Shown here: positions 52,412 to 61,800 of the stretch, piece after piece
How the letters are laid out: the number at the start of each line of letters is the position of its first letter
Numbering within the stretch: the first letter of the stretch is position 1
Source: Bacteroidaceae bacterium
GTDB lineage: Bacteria; Bacteroidota; Bacteroidia; Bacteroidales; Bacteroidaceae
Direction of reading: 5' to 3'
Assembly: GCA_017524545.1 (NCBI GenBank)
Contig: JAFXVN010000076.1
Location: 31,376 to 95,375, forward strand
Length of the DNA stretch: 64,000 bases
The notes under the pieces: model-generated
What the model was told of the DNA's origin: nothing
Databases searched by the model: none
The model's input: the letters and a program-made list of their open reading frames with translations, nothing else
Made by a program: the position numbers and the translations under genes

Positions 52412-52517
52412 CAAACCGACGATTGGCACAGTTATTGTAGGAAATAAATGGAAGTTAAAAAGGAAGTAATAAGATGAAGTTAACTCCCATTTTTACTACA
52501 TAAACATTTAAGAGACA

Positions 52518-53084
52518 ATGAAAGAGGAAAAGAAAGAAGAACTGAAAGAGAATATGGAGGAGAAGGTCGAAGAGACTGCTCCCGAAACAGAGCAAACCCC
52601 TCAAGAGGAAGAAGAGAAGGAACTGACGCAAGAGGAGCAACTCGAAGCTGCCAATGCTGAGATTGCAAGCCTCAAGGACCAGCTGCTCCGCAAGATTGCA
52701 GAGTTCGACAACTATCGCAAGCGTACCATCAAGGAGAAGACCGACCTCATCCTCAACGGAGGCGAGAAAACCATCATCACCATCCTGCCTGTGCTCGACG
52801 ACATGGAGCGCGCCCTGAAGAACATGCAAAAGGCAGAAGACGTTAGTGCAGTACTCGAAGGTGTCGAGCTTATCTATAAGAAATTCATGGACATACTTGG
52901 CAAGCAAGGCGTCAGTGTCATTGAGACGGCAGAGGCCGATTTCGACGTTGACCTCCACGAAGCTGTTGCCCAGTTGCCAGCTCCCACGCCCGAACTGAAA
53001 GGCAAGGTGATGGACTGCACACAGACAGGCTACAAGCTCAATGACAAGGTTATCCGACATGCACAAGTGGTTGTGGGAGTTTAA
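52518..53084 (+). CDS. grpE: Nucleotide exchange factor GrpE
   Basis: Releases ADP from DnaK. 188 residues: acidic disordered N terminus (about 1-40), long helix LEAANAEIASLKDQLLRKIAEFDNYRKRTIKEK, then the beta-wing with HEAVAQLPAPTPELKGKVMD and GYKLNDKVIRHAQVVV. Full length. Three bases separate it from dnaJ; dnaK is elsewhere. No CIRCE element seen upstream. Confidence 0.97.
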   Translation: MKEEKKEELKENMEEKVEETAPETEQTPQEEEEKELTQEEQLEAANAEIASLKDQLLRKIAEFDNYRKRTIKEKTDLILNGGEKTIITILPVLDDMERALKNMQKAEDVSAVLEGVELIYKKFMDILGKQGVSVIETAEADFDVDLHEAVAQLPAPTPELKGKVMDCTQTGYKLNDKVIRHAQVVVGV

Positions 53085-53087
53085 GTT

Positions 53088-54257
53088 ATGGAAAAGAGAG
53101 ATTACTACGAAGTCCTTGGCGTCAGCAAGACAGCTACCGATGCCGAGATAAAGGCCGCCTACAAGAAGATGGCCATCAAGTACCATCCTGACCGCAATCC
53201 CGGCAACAAAGAGGCTGAGGAGAAGTTCAAGGAGGCAGCCGAGGCATACGATGTCCTTCGTGACCCGGAGAAGCGTCAGCGTTACGACCAGTTCGGCTTT
53301 GCCGGCATGAATGGTCAGGGCGGCTTCGGCGGTGGTGCAGGCATGTCGATGGACGACATCTTCAACATGATGGGCGAGGTCTTCGGAGCCAGCTTTGGCG
53401 GAGGCTTCAGCGGCTTCAGCGGTTTCAGTGGCTTTGGCGGAGGAAGCAGAGGAGGCAGACATGTTGAGAAAGGTGCTGACCTAAGGCTCAAAGTGCGTGT
53501 CAGCCTCAGCGAAGTGGCCACTGGCGTCACAAAGAAGTTCAAAATCAACAAGTACGTCACCTGCCCGCACTGTCATGGCAGCGGCAGTGAAGACGGCAAG
53601 AAAGAGAACTGCTCAAAGTGCAATGGCTCGGGCACGACCTATCGCACCATGAACACTATGTTCGGCCACATGCAGACACAGACGCAGTGCGACGCTTGTG
53701 GTGGCACAGGCTCTGTCATCAAAAACAAATGTAAGCAATGTGGTGGCCAGGGCATCGTCAAAGGCGAGGAGATTGTTGAAATAAAGATTCCTGCAGGTGT
53801 TCAGGAAGGCATGGTGGTCAACGAGTCTGGCAAAGGCAACGCTGCCCGCTGGAACGGAGTGCCGGGTGACATTCATGTCTTTATAGAAGAAGAGCCGCAT
53901 CCCGAACTGCTCCGCGACGGACAGAACCTGCAATACCAACTCCTGCTCGATGTTCCTACAGCCATCCTTGGCGGTACAGCCGAAGTGCCAACCATCGACG
54001 GCAAAGTGAAGATAAAGATTGACCCAGGCACACAGCCCGGCAAGATTATGCGTCTGCGTGGCAAAGGACTTCCAGTTGTTCAGGGCTATGGCTATGGCAC
54101 CGGCGACCTCATCGTACAGATTGGTGTCTATATCCCGGAGAACCTTTCCCGCGACGAGAAAGAAGCCATTGAGAAGCTCCGCACCAGCGACAACATGAAA
54201 CCAGGAGCCACTGCCAAGGCAAGCTTCTTCCAGAAGTTCAAAAGGATGTTCGAGTAA
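53088..54257 (+). CDS. dnaJ: Chaperone DnaJ
   Basis: DnaK co-chaperone, 389 residues, type I. J domain with HPD in [16 protein letters not shown] (residues about 30-45), Gly/Phe-rich region about 75-125, four zinc-finger CxxCxGxG units ([32 protein letters not shown]) at about 160-225, and the substrate-binding C-terminal domains. Operon grpE-dnaJ, closed by a terminator at 54306. Confidence 0.98.
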   Translation: MEKRDYYEVLGVSKTATDAEIKAAYKKMAIKYHPDRNPGNKEAEEKFKEAAEAYDVLRDPEKRQRYDQFGFAGMNGQGGFGGGAGMSMDDIFNMMGEVFGASFGGGFSGFSGFSGFGGGSRGGRHVEKGADLRLKVRVSLSEVATGVTKKFKINKYVTCPHCHGSGSEDGKKENCSKCNGSGTTYRTMNTMFGHMQTQTQCDACGGTGSVIKNKCKQCGGQGIVKGEEIVEIKIPAGVQEGMVVNESGKGNAARWNGVPGDIHVFIEEEPHPELLRDGQNLQYQLLLDVPTAILGGTAEVPTIDGKVKIKIDPGTQPGKIMRLRGKGLPVVQGYGYGTGDLIVQIGVYIPENLSRDEKEAIEKLRTSDNMKPGATAKASFFQKFKRMFE

Positions 54258-54305
54258 CATCCCGCGACAATGCCCGCCCACTTTGGCATCAAGCCGTTAC
54301 AGACA

Positions 54306-54342
54306 AAAAGGGGCTGTGTTCTGACACAGCCCCTTTTGTTTT
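54306..54342 (+). terminator. Intrinsic terminator of grpE-dnaJ
   Basis: AAAAGGGGCTGTG (54306-54318) pairs with CACAGCCCCTTTT (54325-54337), 13 bp, loop TTCTGA, followed by GTTTTG. Confidence 0.9.
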
Positions 54343-54393
54343 GAGCCACTACGGGTTTCTGAACCCACATGTGACTACGGGGGATTTCAAGTA

Positions 54394-54597
54394 TTGCGAA
54401 TACGAGAAGAGAGAACGATTTTCGCCCGGCATCCGCTGCATGATTATTTCCAAAGCAAAGGAGGTAGCTTGGATGATGCCATTAAGAATGCGAATGCTTC
54501 TGCGGCAGCGCATGAAAAGGGCGAGCGCGACTATTCATTCTCGGAATTAGGGAAGATGATGGAGGACATCAAGGAGCTTTTGAGGAATAAATACTGA
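54394..54597 (+). CDS. Small hypothetical ORF, possibly a 3' gene remnant
   Basis: 67 codons beginning with a TTG; no better start exists and the frame stays open some way upstream. Text such as FARHPLHDYFQSKGGSLDDA and FSELGKMMEDIKELLRNKY is protein-like and hydrophilic, with a predicted C-terminal helix, but I recognise no family. It lies after the dnaJ terminator and overlaps the 3' end of the convergent EFR1 gene by 67 nt. It may be the tail of a lost gene. Confidence 0.3.
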   Translation: MRIREERTIFARHPLHDYFQSKGGSLDDAIKNANASAAAHEKGERDYSFSELGKMMEDIKELLRNKY

Positions 54598-55376
54598 CCT
54601 TTCTTTTGTGTCATGTTGCCGAAGTTGATGGCGTGGTAGGGGCAGGCATGGTAGCAGGCCAGGCAGCCGGTGCAGTGCGATTGCCAGTGAGGCGGGGTCT
54701 TCATTATATTACCGACAGGACATGCCTTGCTGCACTTGCCACATGAAATGCAACGTGAAGCATCGACATGGAAGTACTTGTCCGTCACGAGGTAACGGTT
54801 GAACAAAGGACGGATGATGTAGGTCTTTGTCAAAGGGAAAAGACCACGTTTCAGGCGGCGGACGGTCTTCCTCTCAGACACAAGGGCGGCGATTTCTTTC
54901 ACGGCGGCTTCTTCCTTCGCCAGCTTCTCTTTGCACACCTCATCGCTATCCACATCAAAGCCGGGCAGACAGACATAGACGTTGGGCATCTGCACGGAGA
55001 AAGCTGCGTCGAGCTTCCTGCCACATGCTGCAAACAGGGCTTTGTCCAGCACTTTGTCGGCATAGCCCATATCATCGCCGCAGGTCATTATGGCATAGAG
55101 GTAGCCCCCCTCCAACCTCCCCCCGAGGAGGGAGGCTATACAATTGCGGACGAACTGCTCGACGACATTCGGAATGCCCCAGGCATAGACAGGGAAGACA
55201 AGGCCAATAGCCCCTTCCCCCATCCCCTCGCCTGAGAAGGAGGGGGGATTTGCATCTGGAAAGCTCTTTCCTTGGGTGAGAAGGGGTGCTATTGGGCAAA
55301 GCTGTTCGCCAAGAGCTTCGGCCAGATGCCGGGCAACGTGCAGGCTGTTGCCTGTGCCTGAGAAGTAATAAATCAT
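54531..55376 (-). CDS. EFR1 family ferredoxin-flavodoxin protein
   Basis: Electron-transfer protein of 281 residues: N-terminal flavodoxin-like fold (IYYFSGTGNSLHVARHLA) and two 4Fe-4S clusters near the C terminus, CISCGKCSKACPV and CTGCLACYHACP. Redox partner unknown. Two segments look inserted: PPSFSGEGMGEG (about residues 43-56) and SLLGGRLEGGY (about 80-92), both encoded by the GC-rich palindromic word family. The last 20 residues after KKGQY are unusual and overlap the convergent small ORF. Confidence 0.88.
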   Translation of the reverse strand: MIYYFSGTGNSLHVARHLAEALGEQLCPIAPLLTQGKSFPDANPPSFSGEGMGEGAIGLVFPVYAWGIPNVVEQFVRNCIASLLGGRLEGGYLYAIMTCGDDMGYADKVLDKALFAACGRKLDAAFSVQMPNVYVCLPGFDVDSDEVCKEKLAKEEAAVKEIAALVSERKTVRRLKRGLFPLTKTYIIRPLFNRYLVTDKYFHVDASRCISCGKCSKACPVGNIMKTPPHWQSHCTGCLACYHACPYHAINFGNMTQKKGQYLFLKSSLMSSIIFPNSENE

Positions 55377-55430
55377 TACTAAGTGAAAAGCGAATAGTGA
55401 AAAGTGAATAATTTGCTACCGCCTCAATCT

Positions 55431-56144
55431 TCAATCCTCCAGTGACTTTAAGGCGCGGTAGATGAGGATGTCGGACTGCTCCGTTATCTTGAAGTTGCGC
55501 AGGTCGCCTTGTGCGATGTGAAGGGGTAAGATGCCGAGTTCGCCTGCCAGTGTGAAGATGGACTGCGACTCCTTGATGCCGCGCTCCTGTGCGAGCTGAA
55601 CCATCTGCTGTAGAGTGGCGAGGGGGAAGGTGTGGGGTGTCTGTGCACGCATCAGCCCCTCGCGTGGCATTACGCCGTGTGCCGAGCTGCCGTCTGAGGT
55701 TACGAGGTATGCCTCATGGCTTTGCAGGGCTGTTATGGCATTGCCGTGCGTCAGGCAGACCGCGATGTTTCGGCTGATGATGTCCTGCGTGATGAGTGGC
55801 CGTGCGACATCGTGCACAAGGACGATGGCATCGGGGTCGGTTATGTTCTCCGACAGGTGTGCGATGCCGAGGCAGGCAGAAGCATAGCTGCTCTCGCCTG
55901 CGGCAACGATGCCGCTAAGTTTGCTGATTCCGCCCTTCTCTGCCTCGCCACGCACAAAGTCGTTCCATTCTGGCATACAGACGAGGTAGATTTCATGGAT
56001 GAGCGGATGCTGCTGGAAAGCTCGCATGGTGTGCAGGACAACCGTTTCGCCGTCTATTTCCATAAACTGCTTGGGCATTACGGCGTGCATCCGTCGGCCT
56101 GTCCCTCCTGCCAGTATCAGGGCTATGTTGCGACTCTGTTTCAT
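55431..56144 (-). CDS. ispD: IspD-family cytidylyltransferase
   Basis: Transfers CMP from CTP to an alcohol phosphate, normally 2-C-methylerythritol 4-phosphate in isoprenoid synthesis. 237 residues: nucleotide-binding ALILAGGTGRRMHAVMPKQF, VLVHDVARPLI, and substrate region QTPHTFPLATL. Closely related TarI/BcbT enzymes make CDP-ribitol, and coupling to a CDP-alcohol phosphotransferase (ATGA overlap, 56141-56144) leaves that open. The frame is open 338 codons upstream, but only as shadow; ATG 56144 is the start. Confidence 0.85.
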   Translation of the reverse strand: MKQSRNIALILAGGTGRRMHAVMPKQFMEIDGETVVLHTMRAFQQHPLIHEIYLVCMPEWNDFVRGEAEKGGISKLSGIVAAGESSYASACLGIAHLSENITDPDAIVLVHDVARPLITQDIISRNIAVCLTHGNAITALQSHEAYLVTSDGSSAHGVMPREGLMRAQTPHTFPLATLQQMVQLAQERGIKESQSIFTLAGELGILPLHIAQGDLRNFKITEQSDILIYRALKSLED

Positions 56145-57043
56145 GCGGCTGAAAGCGTTTGGTAGAATCTGTGGCAGAAAGCCTCGTGGCGGTGGCGTGC
56201 ATAGTAGCGCACGGCTTCGAGCACCGTTGCCTCGAAGATGAAGTATATCCAGGGAAGCCCTGCTGCGAGGGAAAGGAAGAGGACGATGATGCGTGTGTCG
56301 AAAGTGATGATGTTGCTCAGGGGCATGATGGGAAGGCTTTCCCTGCGGAACTGCTCCCGAAGAGGGTCGTTGAGCGGCAGCTTCTCGAACAATGGGCGTA
56401 GCCGCTGAAACGCTGGCGTCTGCTGTTCCTGCGAACGTGTGTAGCGGGTGTAGAAGAAGAGGTAAAGCTTCTCGAACCAGTCCTTGCTGTCCCAGCGGAG
56501 GCTTTGCATCTTCTGCCGCTGCCTGTCGCTGCTGTCCAACTCGCTGCCCTCCCGCCCATAGACAGCCCAGAGGTGGATGTTGCGATAGTAGTCGCCGAGA
56601 GCGCATTGGCGGGTATGGCAATAGAGGCCAGCCCAAGCTTCCAGAAGGAAGATGCCGATGCCCCATTCCGGCCAGAGGCGCAGAAGGATGGCAAGATAGA
56701 TGAAGAAGAACCAGACGTCGCCGGCAAAGCCGTCGAGGATGCGCCCTATCAACGTCCTCTGCCCCGTCATGCGTGCCAGTTGTCCGTCGGCACAGTCGTA
56801 CCAGTTTGCCCAAATGAGCATCAACATGCCAATGAGGTTGAGGCGCAGGTCGTCGTAATAAAAGAAGATGGCGGATGCCGCACCGATGACGATTCCCATA
56901 AGCGTGACGGCAATGGGATGCACATGCAGACGCTGGAAGAGCATAGCCCACAGATAGCCAGGGGTGCGGGTGACGTAAAGCTCGAAGTCGCTCTCCACGT
57001 CCCTCGACTTCATTGTGGCAAGCACACGTTGTTTGAGCCTCAT
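56141..57043 (-). CDS. CDP-alcohol phosphatidyltransferase family membrane protein
   Basis: 300 residues with about five membrane segments. The catalytic motif is complete: DCADGQLARMTGQRTLIGRI then LDGFAGD, i.e. DGxxAR...GxxxDxxxD, at about residues 83-108. Such enzymes move a phospho-alcohol from its CDP form to a lipid or another alcohol. A soluble loop (about 160-235) separates the membrane parts. Overlaps the cytidylyltransferase gene by 4 nt and the upstream CBM9-like gene by 4 nt. The substrate is not evident. Confidence 0.88.
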   Translation of the reverse strand: MRLKQRVLATMKSRDVESDFELYVTRTPGYLWAMLFQRLHVHPIAVTLMGIVIGAASAIFFYYDDLRLNLIGMLMLIWANWYDCADGQLARMTGQRTLIGRILDGFAGDVWFFFIYLAILLRLWPEWGIGIFLLEAWAGLYCHTRQCALGDYYRNIHLWAVYGREGSELDSSDRQRQKMQSLRWDSKDWFEKLYLFFYTRYTRSQEQQTPAFQRLRPLFEKLPLNDPLREQFRRESLPIMPLSNIITFDTRIIVLFLSLAAGLPWIYFIFEATVLEAVRYYARHRHEAFCHRFYQTLSAA

Positions 57044-57690
57044 TCAAACAGCATTTGTCCGAAGAACTCGGGGCGATGGAAGTCGGGATTCTCGGTCTGG
57101 ATGGGGTTCCAACTGATGAAGTGCGGCACAGGCAGACAGTCGCCGCATTTATAGACATTGCCCGTGGCTCTCAGACCCTCGAAGCTGTCGAGCTTATGCA
57201 GGAAGAAAGTGCTGACTGGCAGGCGAAGGGCAAGTTCCCATTTCGTCGGCTCCGTGCGGGTGTCGAAAGGCTCTGTGCCGAGCGATGCCCAGCGGTCGAT
57301 GCTCTGCATGGTCTGCATGGGAGCTGGTGTGCGTTCGTGACGATTCTTCCCAGCAGCGACAAGGAGCTTTCCCGTGCAGTTGCATTCTATGTTGTAGTAG
57401 ATGCCGTCGGCTGCTGGCATGATGAAAAATTCTGCACAGGCATCCTCCCAGATGTGCTCGTGGTCCTGACAAGCTACGGCGCGGACGCTCTGCTCCTCAA
57501 CGCGATAGTGCAGCAGCAGGGCATCGCCCGCATGGGCAGCAGCGAACTCCACTTTGGGTTTGTAGGGGAATGCCTCGGGCCAGTTGACATGGCTGACCGG
57601 AGTATAGGAAATGCCTGCGGCTTTCAGTCTGGCGGGGATGTCGGCAGCGGCCGATACGGGTTGCGCGATGCGGGGAATGATAAGTGCCAT
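57040..57690 (-). CDS. Carbohydrate-binding family 9-like protein
   Basis: 216 residues without a signal peptide. Beta-sandwich of the CBM9/DOMON type often annotated this way in Bacteroidales: LLLHYRVEEQSVRAVACQDH, IWEDACAEFFIMPAADGIYY and YNIECNCTGKLLVAAG. Binding target unknown. Its end overlaps the CDP-alcohol transferase start by 4 nt (ATGA), so the genes are translationally coupled. Confidence 0.8.
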   Translation of the reverse strand: MALIIPRIAQPVSAAADIPARLKAAGISYTPVSHVNWPEAFPYKPKVEFAAAHAGDALLLHYRVEEQSVRAVACQDHEHIWEDACAEFFIMPAADGIYYNIECNCTGKLLVAAGKNRHERTPAPMQTMQSIDRWASLGTEPFDTRTEPTKWELALRLPVSTFFLHKLDSFEGLRATGNVYKCGDCLPVPHFISWNPIQTENPDFHRPEFFGQMLFE

Positions 57691-57711
57691 AGTCGTGTGG
57701 TATTTGATGGG

Positions 57712-58773
57712 TTATTTTTGGCGTTGGGCGCGGACGCTGTATTTGCGGCGTTTGGACTTTGCCTCTTCTTCGCCTTCCTTGCTTTCCTCAGACTCCTTTT
57801 CCACCTCTTCCGAAGATGCCGGAGAGGCTGTTACCTCCTTCTCTTTTTCCTTAGCCTTGGCTTCAGACTCTTTGGCGCGCTGCTCGGCTTCCTTTGCCTT
57901 CTTTTCAGCATCCTTCACGGCAGCTTTCACCGCAGCCTGCTTTTCTTTCTCCTTTGCCTCGGCTTCCTTCTCCAACTCAGCTTCCGTTTTCTCGGGCTTC
58001 TCGGGCTTCTCTACCTTGGGGGACTTCTTCGGGTCGGCTTTCTCTTTGGCAGGAGGCGTCACAACCGGCGGCGCGGCTGGTGTCTTGTCCTTGGCTACAG
58101 GTGCCTTGTCCTTGGCTACAGGTGCTTTGTCCTGAGCTATAGGTGCCTTGTCCTTGACGGCAGGCTTCTCTTCTTTTGCAGGCTCCTCTTTGTTTTCCTC
58201 CCCTTCGGGAGCGTTTTCAGCGTCCTTCTTTGCCTCGGCCTTTTTCTCCTTGGCACGCTTTGCCTGATTCCTTGCAGAAGCTTTCAGTTGCTCCTTTTCC
58301 AGAGCCTTGGCTTCCTTCTCCTGCTGTTTCTTTTCTTCCTTTGCAGCTTTCTCGGCAGCTTTCTTTTCAGCTTCTTTCTGCTTGATTTCCCGCTTCTTGG
58401 CTTCCTTTGCTTCTCGTGCAGCTTTAATCTTCGCCTCCACGTCGCCTTGCAGCTCTACGGGGATGTAGGGCTTCACCTGGTAGAACTTGCCCTTGCGCTT
58501 TGCCTCCTTCAGCTTCACCTTGTCCCTTTGTGCCTGAGTACGGGATTTCTCAAGGTCGCGGTTGAGTGTGCGCAGGGTTTTCTCCTCTGCCTTGAGCTGG
58601 TTTCGTGTCTCCTTCAGGGAGTCCTTCACCTCCTTGATGCGGTCTTTCAAGTAAGCTTGGATGGTGTCTGGATTGGTGTAAAGAGCTTGAGCCGATGCCT
58701 TAGCGCCGTCAGTGGCGAGGACTATAGCCTGCAGGAAAAAACAGGCAAGTATGGTCTTTGCGATGGTCTTCAT
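57712..58773 (-). CDS. Exported Lys/Glu/Ala-rich coiled-coil protein
   Basis: 353 residues with a signal peptide (MKTIAKTILACFFLQAIVLA). Residues about 45-90 form a coiled coil (IKEVKDSLKETRNQLKAEEK); 130-215 and 265-340 are highly charged helices; 210-255 is a Pro/Lys/Ala linker with tandem DKAPVAK units from a 21-bp DNA repeat. No catalytic domain. Probably an envelope structural or spanning protein; the composition resembles TolA-like spacers but no TolA C-terminal domain is present. ATG 58773 is preferred to the longer frame from 58815. Confidence 0.7.
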   Translation of the reverse strand: MKTIAKTILACFFLQAIVLATDGAKASAQALYTNPDTIQAYLKDRIKEVKDSLKETRNQLKAEEKTLRTLNRDLEKSRTQAQRDKVKLKEAKRKGKFYQVKPYIPVELQGDVEAKIKAAREAKEAKKREIKQKEAEKKAAEKAAKEEKKQQEKEAKALEKEQLKASARNQAKRAKEKKAEAKKDAENAPEGEENKEEPAKEEKPAVKDKAPIAQDKAPVAKDKAPVAKDKTPAAPPVVTPPAKEKADPKKSPKVEKPEKPEKTEAELEKEAEAKEKEKQAAVKAAVKDAEKKAKEAEQRAKESEAKAKEKEKEVTASPASSEEVEKESEESKEGEEEAKSKRRKYSVRAQRQK

Positions 58774-58801
58774 GTTCGTCTTATTATAGTGTTTGTCTGT
58801 G

Positions 58802-58809
58802 CAAAGGTA
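58802..58809 (-). promoter_or_regulatory. -7 promoter element of the 57712-58773 gene
   Basis: TACCTTTG on the minus strand, 28 nt before ATG 58773. Next to it is a GTGAAAA word tract. Confidence 0.6.
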
Positions 58810-58860
58810 CGACAAAAAGTGAAAAGTGAAAAGTGAAAAGAGAAAAAATATATGATATAG

Positions 58861-61800
58861 CTATCGGATGATTTCTTTCTTGCCGTTGTGGATATAGATG
58901 CCAGAGGACAATTTGCAACCTTTGACTTTACGTCCGCTGAGGTCATACCAAGCTTCGGAAGAATCAGAGTGTTCTGAATGCTTTGAGTATTTCGAGCACT
59001 TCCCTATGCTTGTGACATCGGCTGTGGCGGTATCTGTTTCCTCGGTAATCTCGTAGAGGAGCGGGGCTTTTGATGTCCAGCTTATCTTTGCGGCTATGGC
59101 AAAGGGATGGGCGGTGAGGTCGAAGCGGGCGACATAGCCTGCCAAGCTTCCAAGCTCGTTCCATTCCTCGCCGTCGGTCGTGACGCTGACCTTTGCATCG
59201 GTTTGCTTCCCGCCATCCTGATACACGGTGAGTGCCTTGGCACATTGCTGCGAGCGCAGGTTCCAGAGCACTTCGCCAGGCTTGTTCGTAGATTTGGGAG
59301 CGTAGCCGGTGGCACCGTCGGCATCTGCCAGCTCTGGAATTGTGAGGCCAGCGGCATCGACGGCAAGACCTTGGTGGGCTTCGTCGAAGAGCCGTCCGTT
59401 CACCTCAATCTCGTAGAGGCGGAGCCAGTTCGATGTGTTGGGCGTGGAGAGATAGAGGCGGACATATCGGGCTGTCTTTCCCTGTCCGTCGAAATCGCAA
59501 TAGGTCATCTCGTCGTTATATACCACGTTGTGCTCGTTCGTGAGCGTGTAGTTGGTGTCTGTGGTGCCCATGATGGGAATGCTTTCCCATGTGTTGCCGT
59601 CCTCGGAGAGTTGCACGAGGCCAGCCGTCATGTAGTCGCCGTTGACCGTCCCCATGCAGATGCGCACATCGTTGATAGGCACAGACTTACGGAGCCTCAC
59701 GGTATAGGCATCCCCGTCCTCCTGATTGCGCCGGATGCAGGTCCATGTCGAGTAGTCGCCGTCGATGATGTATTTCTCCGTGTGGCCGTCATAGAAGCCT
59801 GCGCTGCATTGCGGTGTGGTGGCGGATTGCGGCTTCAGCTTCACAGGCAGAGTGAGGGAGAACTCCGTTTTGGAAAGTGCCAGCACGCGCTCTTCGCCGG
59901 AGGCATTCAGGAAGACAACATATTTGATGTGCTCTGCGGGGAGCGGCGCGTCCCTCTGCAAATCCGTCCATAGCTTGCCGTTGGCCGACCAGAGCACTTC
60001 GTAGTGTTCCCAAAGCGTGTCTGCCACGGCAATGTCCTCCAAGCGCGTGGCATCGGGAAGGGATATGCCCACATAGTCGCCCTGCTTCATCACGACGGGG
60101 GCGGACAGCTTGATGTAGGCAGAGCCGGAGGTGGTGAGATAGTAGGCGGTGCCGCTCATGTCCTCACGGCTACCCACGAGGCTGGCTTTTGTGTCGTTGA
60201 GGTTGGTGAAATACTCTATGCCAAGTGCGTTCTCCGAGAACCATTCCACGAAGGGCATCATTGCCTCCTGTGCAGGCTCTGCGTATCGGGTGGAGAGGCG
60301 TATGCTGCTGCCCATGCCCGTCAGGATGTCGTAGGCAAATCGGGAGTCCGTGCCGAGCGCGTCCACATCGTTCATCTCCTTCACGAAGCCCTCCCACTTG
60401 GCATCGTCGTTTTCCCGAACGACCATCTCCGAGAGCTTGGCAATCTCCTGCGCCATTGCCTCCAGCTTCAAGAGCCAGGGGCGGACATCCTTGTAGAAGA
60501 GTTGGTCGCTTTCGGTGTCGGATGTTTCCATCGTGTGCAGGTCTTGGCAGGCAGCCAAGATGTCCTGAATCTCCGTCTGCATCGCCTCTGTCGGCGCATT
60601 GCCTTTGCCCAGTGCCGTCTTGAAGCGCGTGGCAAGCGTGCTGAAAGCCGAGGCATCGAAGTAGCACAGATAGGGAGCCAGGCGGCGCAGGGCAGCGGCA
60701 TGTTCCTGTCCCACCACGGCTGGCAGAGCAGCTTCCCAAGATGCCATGTTGTCGAAGGCAGCGGTGTTCCAGGTGTAGTTGCCGACGCTGAACAGGGCAA
60801 TCTTCGACACCTCGCCCTGCTGCATGGGATTGATGATGATGGTCATGGCATCCTGCAGGTTGGCTTCGAGGCGTGCGGAGCCGCTGATGCGCGGGTGCAC
60901 ATTGAAGTTGGAATAGGTGTCGAGCGGGAAGAGCTTTGTCACGTCCTGGTCGTTGCAGGGATAGTTCCACCACCATGCTACTTTGCGGCCGAGGTAGTTC
61001 TTGCCCTTTTGCAGGTCGCTCGTGTTGGGCACCGACCATGTCCTCGTTCCTGTGATGTGGATATCCACTTTTGCCGGAGTGCTGCGCAGGGCGTTGTAGA
61101 ACTTCTGGCGGTTCTCTTCGGTGGATTGGTTGAAGTTATAGACCTGCGGCACGACGTTCAGGGGCTTCACCGTGTCGGCTGGTGCGGCTCCCTCTTTGTT
61201 CCACCTCTGGTCGATGTGGTTCTGCACCTCCGTTATCCTGTCGGCATTAAGCTGCAGGATGGCATCGTCTGTCGGTATGCCCACGTCGTCCACACAGATT
61301 CCGAACTGCCGCACGCCGAGCCTGTACATGTTCTGGAACTTCGTCATGATTTTCGAGACGACGGTGGTGTTGCTGGCGTTGGTGAAAGCCGAGCCGGGAT
61401 GGATAGCCCAGATGAAGTTGACTTTGCACTGGTGTGCCACCTTCGTGATGTCGCGGAGCATACTTTGGGAAAGATAGCCCAGCCGTCGCTGCTCTGCCGT
61501 GATGCTTGTCGGATAGGCCTGGTCCCATTTCTGCGAGTGGTAGGGGTCGCTCTTGGCGCCATACATATACATATTTAATTTATAGCGGGCCATGAAGCGG
61601 AAGAGGTCTTTTGTCACCTCGGCACTATAGGGCACGCCATAGTAACCCTCGATGATGCCACGGTTTTTCACGTCGGCATAGTCCTGAATCTCGCCGCAAA
61701 CCAAGGTGTCGGCATTCGCATCGAGGATTTGTTCCAAGGAAGCCAAGCCGTAGAAAGCGGCATCGGTGTTCTCGCCTACGATGAGGATTTCTGCCAGCTC

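Noticed and set aside
52440-52517. CIRCE heat-shock operator before grpE
   Set aside because: No inverted TTAGCACTC-N9-GAGTGCTAA or close form could be found.
56145-57158. N-terminal extension of ispD by 338 codons
   Set aside because: The extra codons lie over the CDP-alcohol transferase gene in another frame and have shadow composition. The true start is ATG 56144.
57055-58836. 593-codon plus-strand open frame
   Set aside because: It is antisense to the CBM9-like and Lys/Glu/Ala-rich genes. The Leu/Phe/Cys-rich translation is what a Lys/Glu-rich gene gives in the opposite frame.
60004-61578. 524-codon plus-strand open frame
   Set aside because: Antisense shadow of the GH84 gene; no family features and the GH84 frame is clearly coding.
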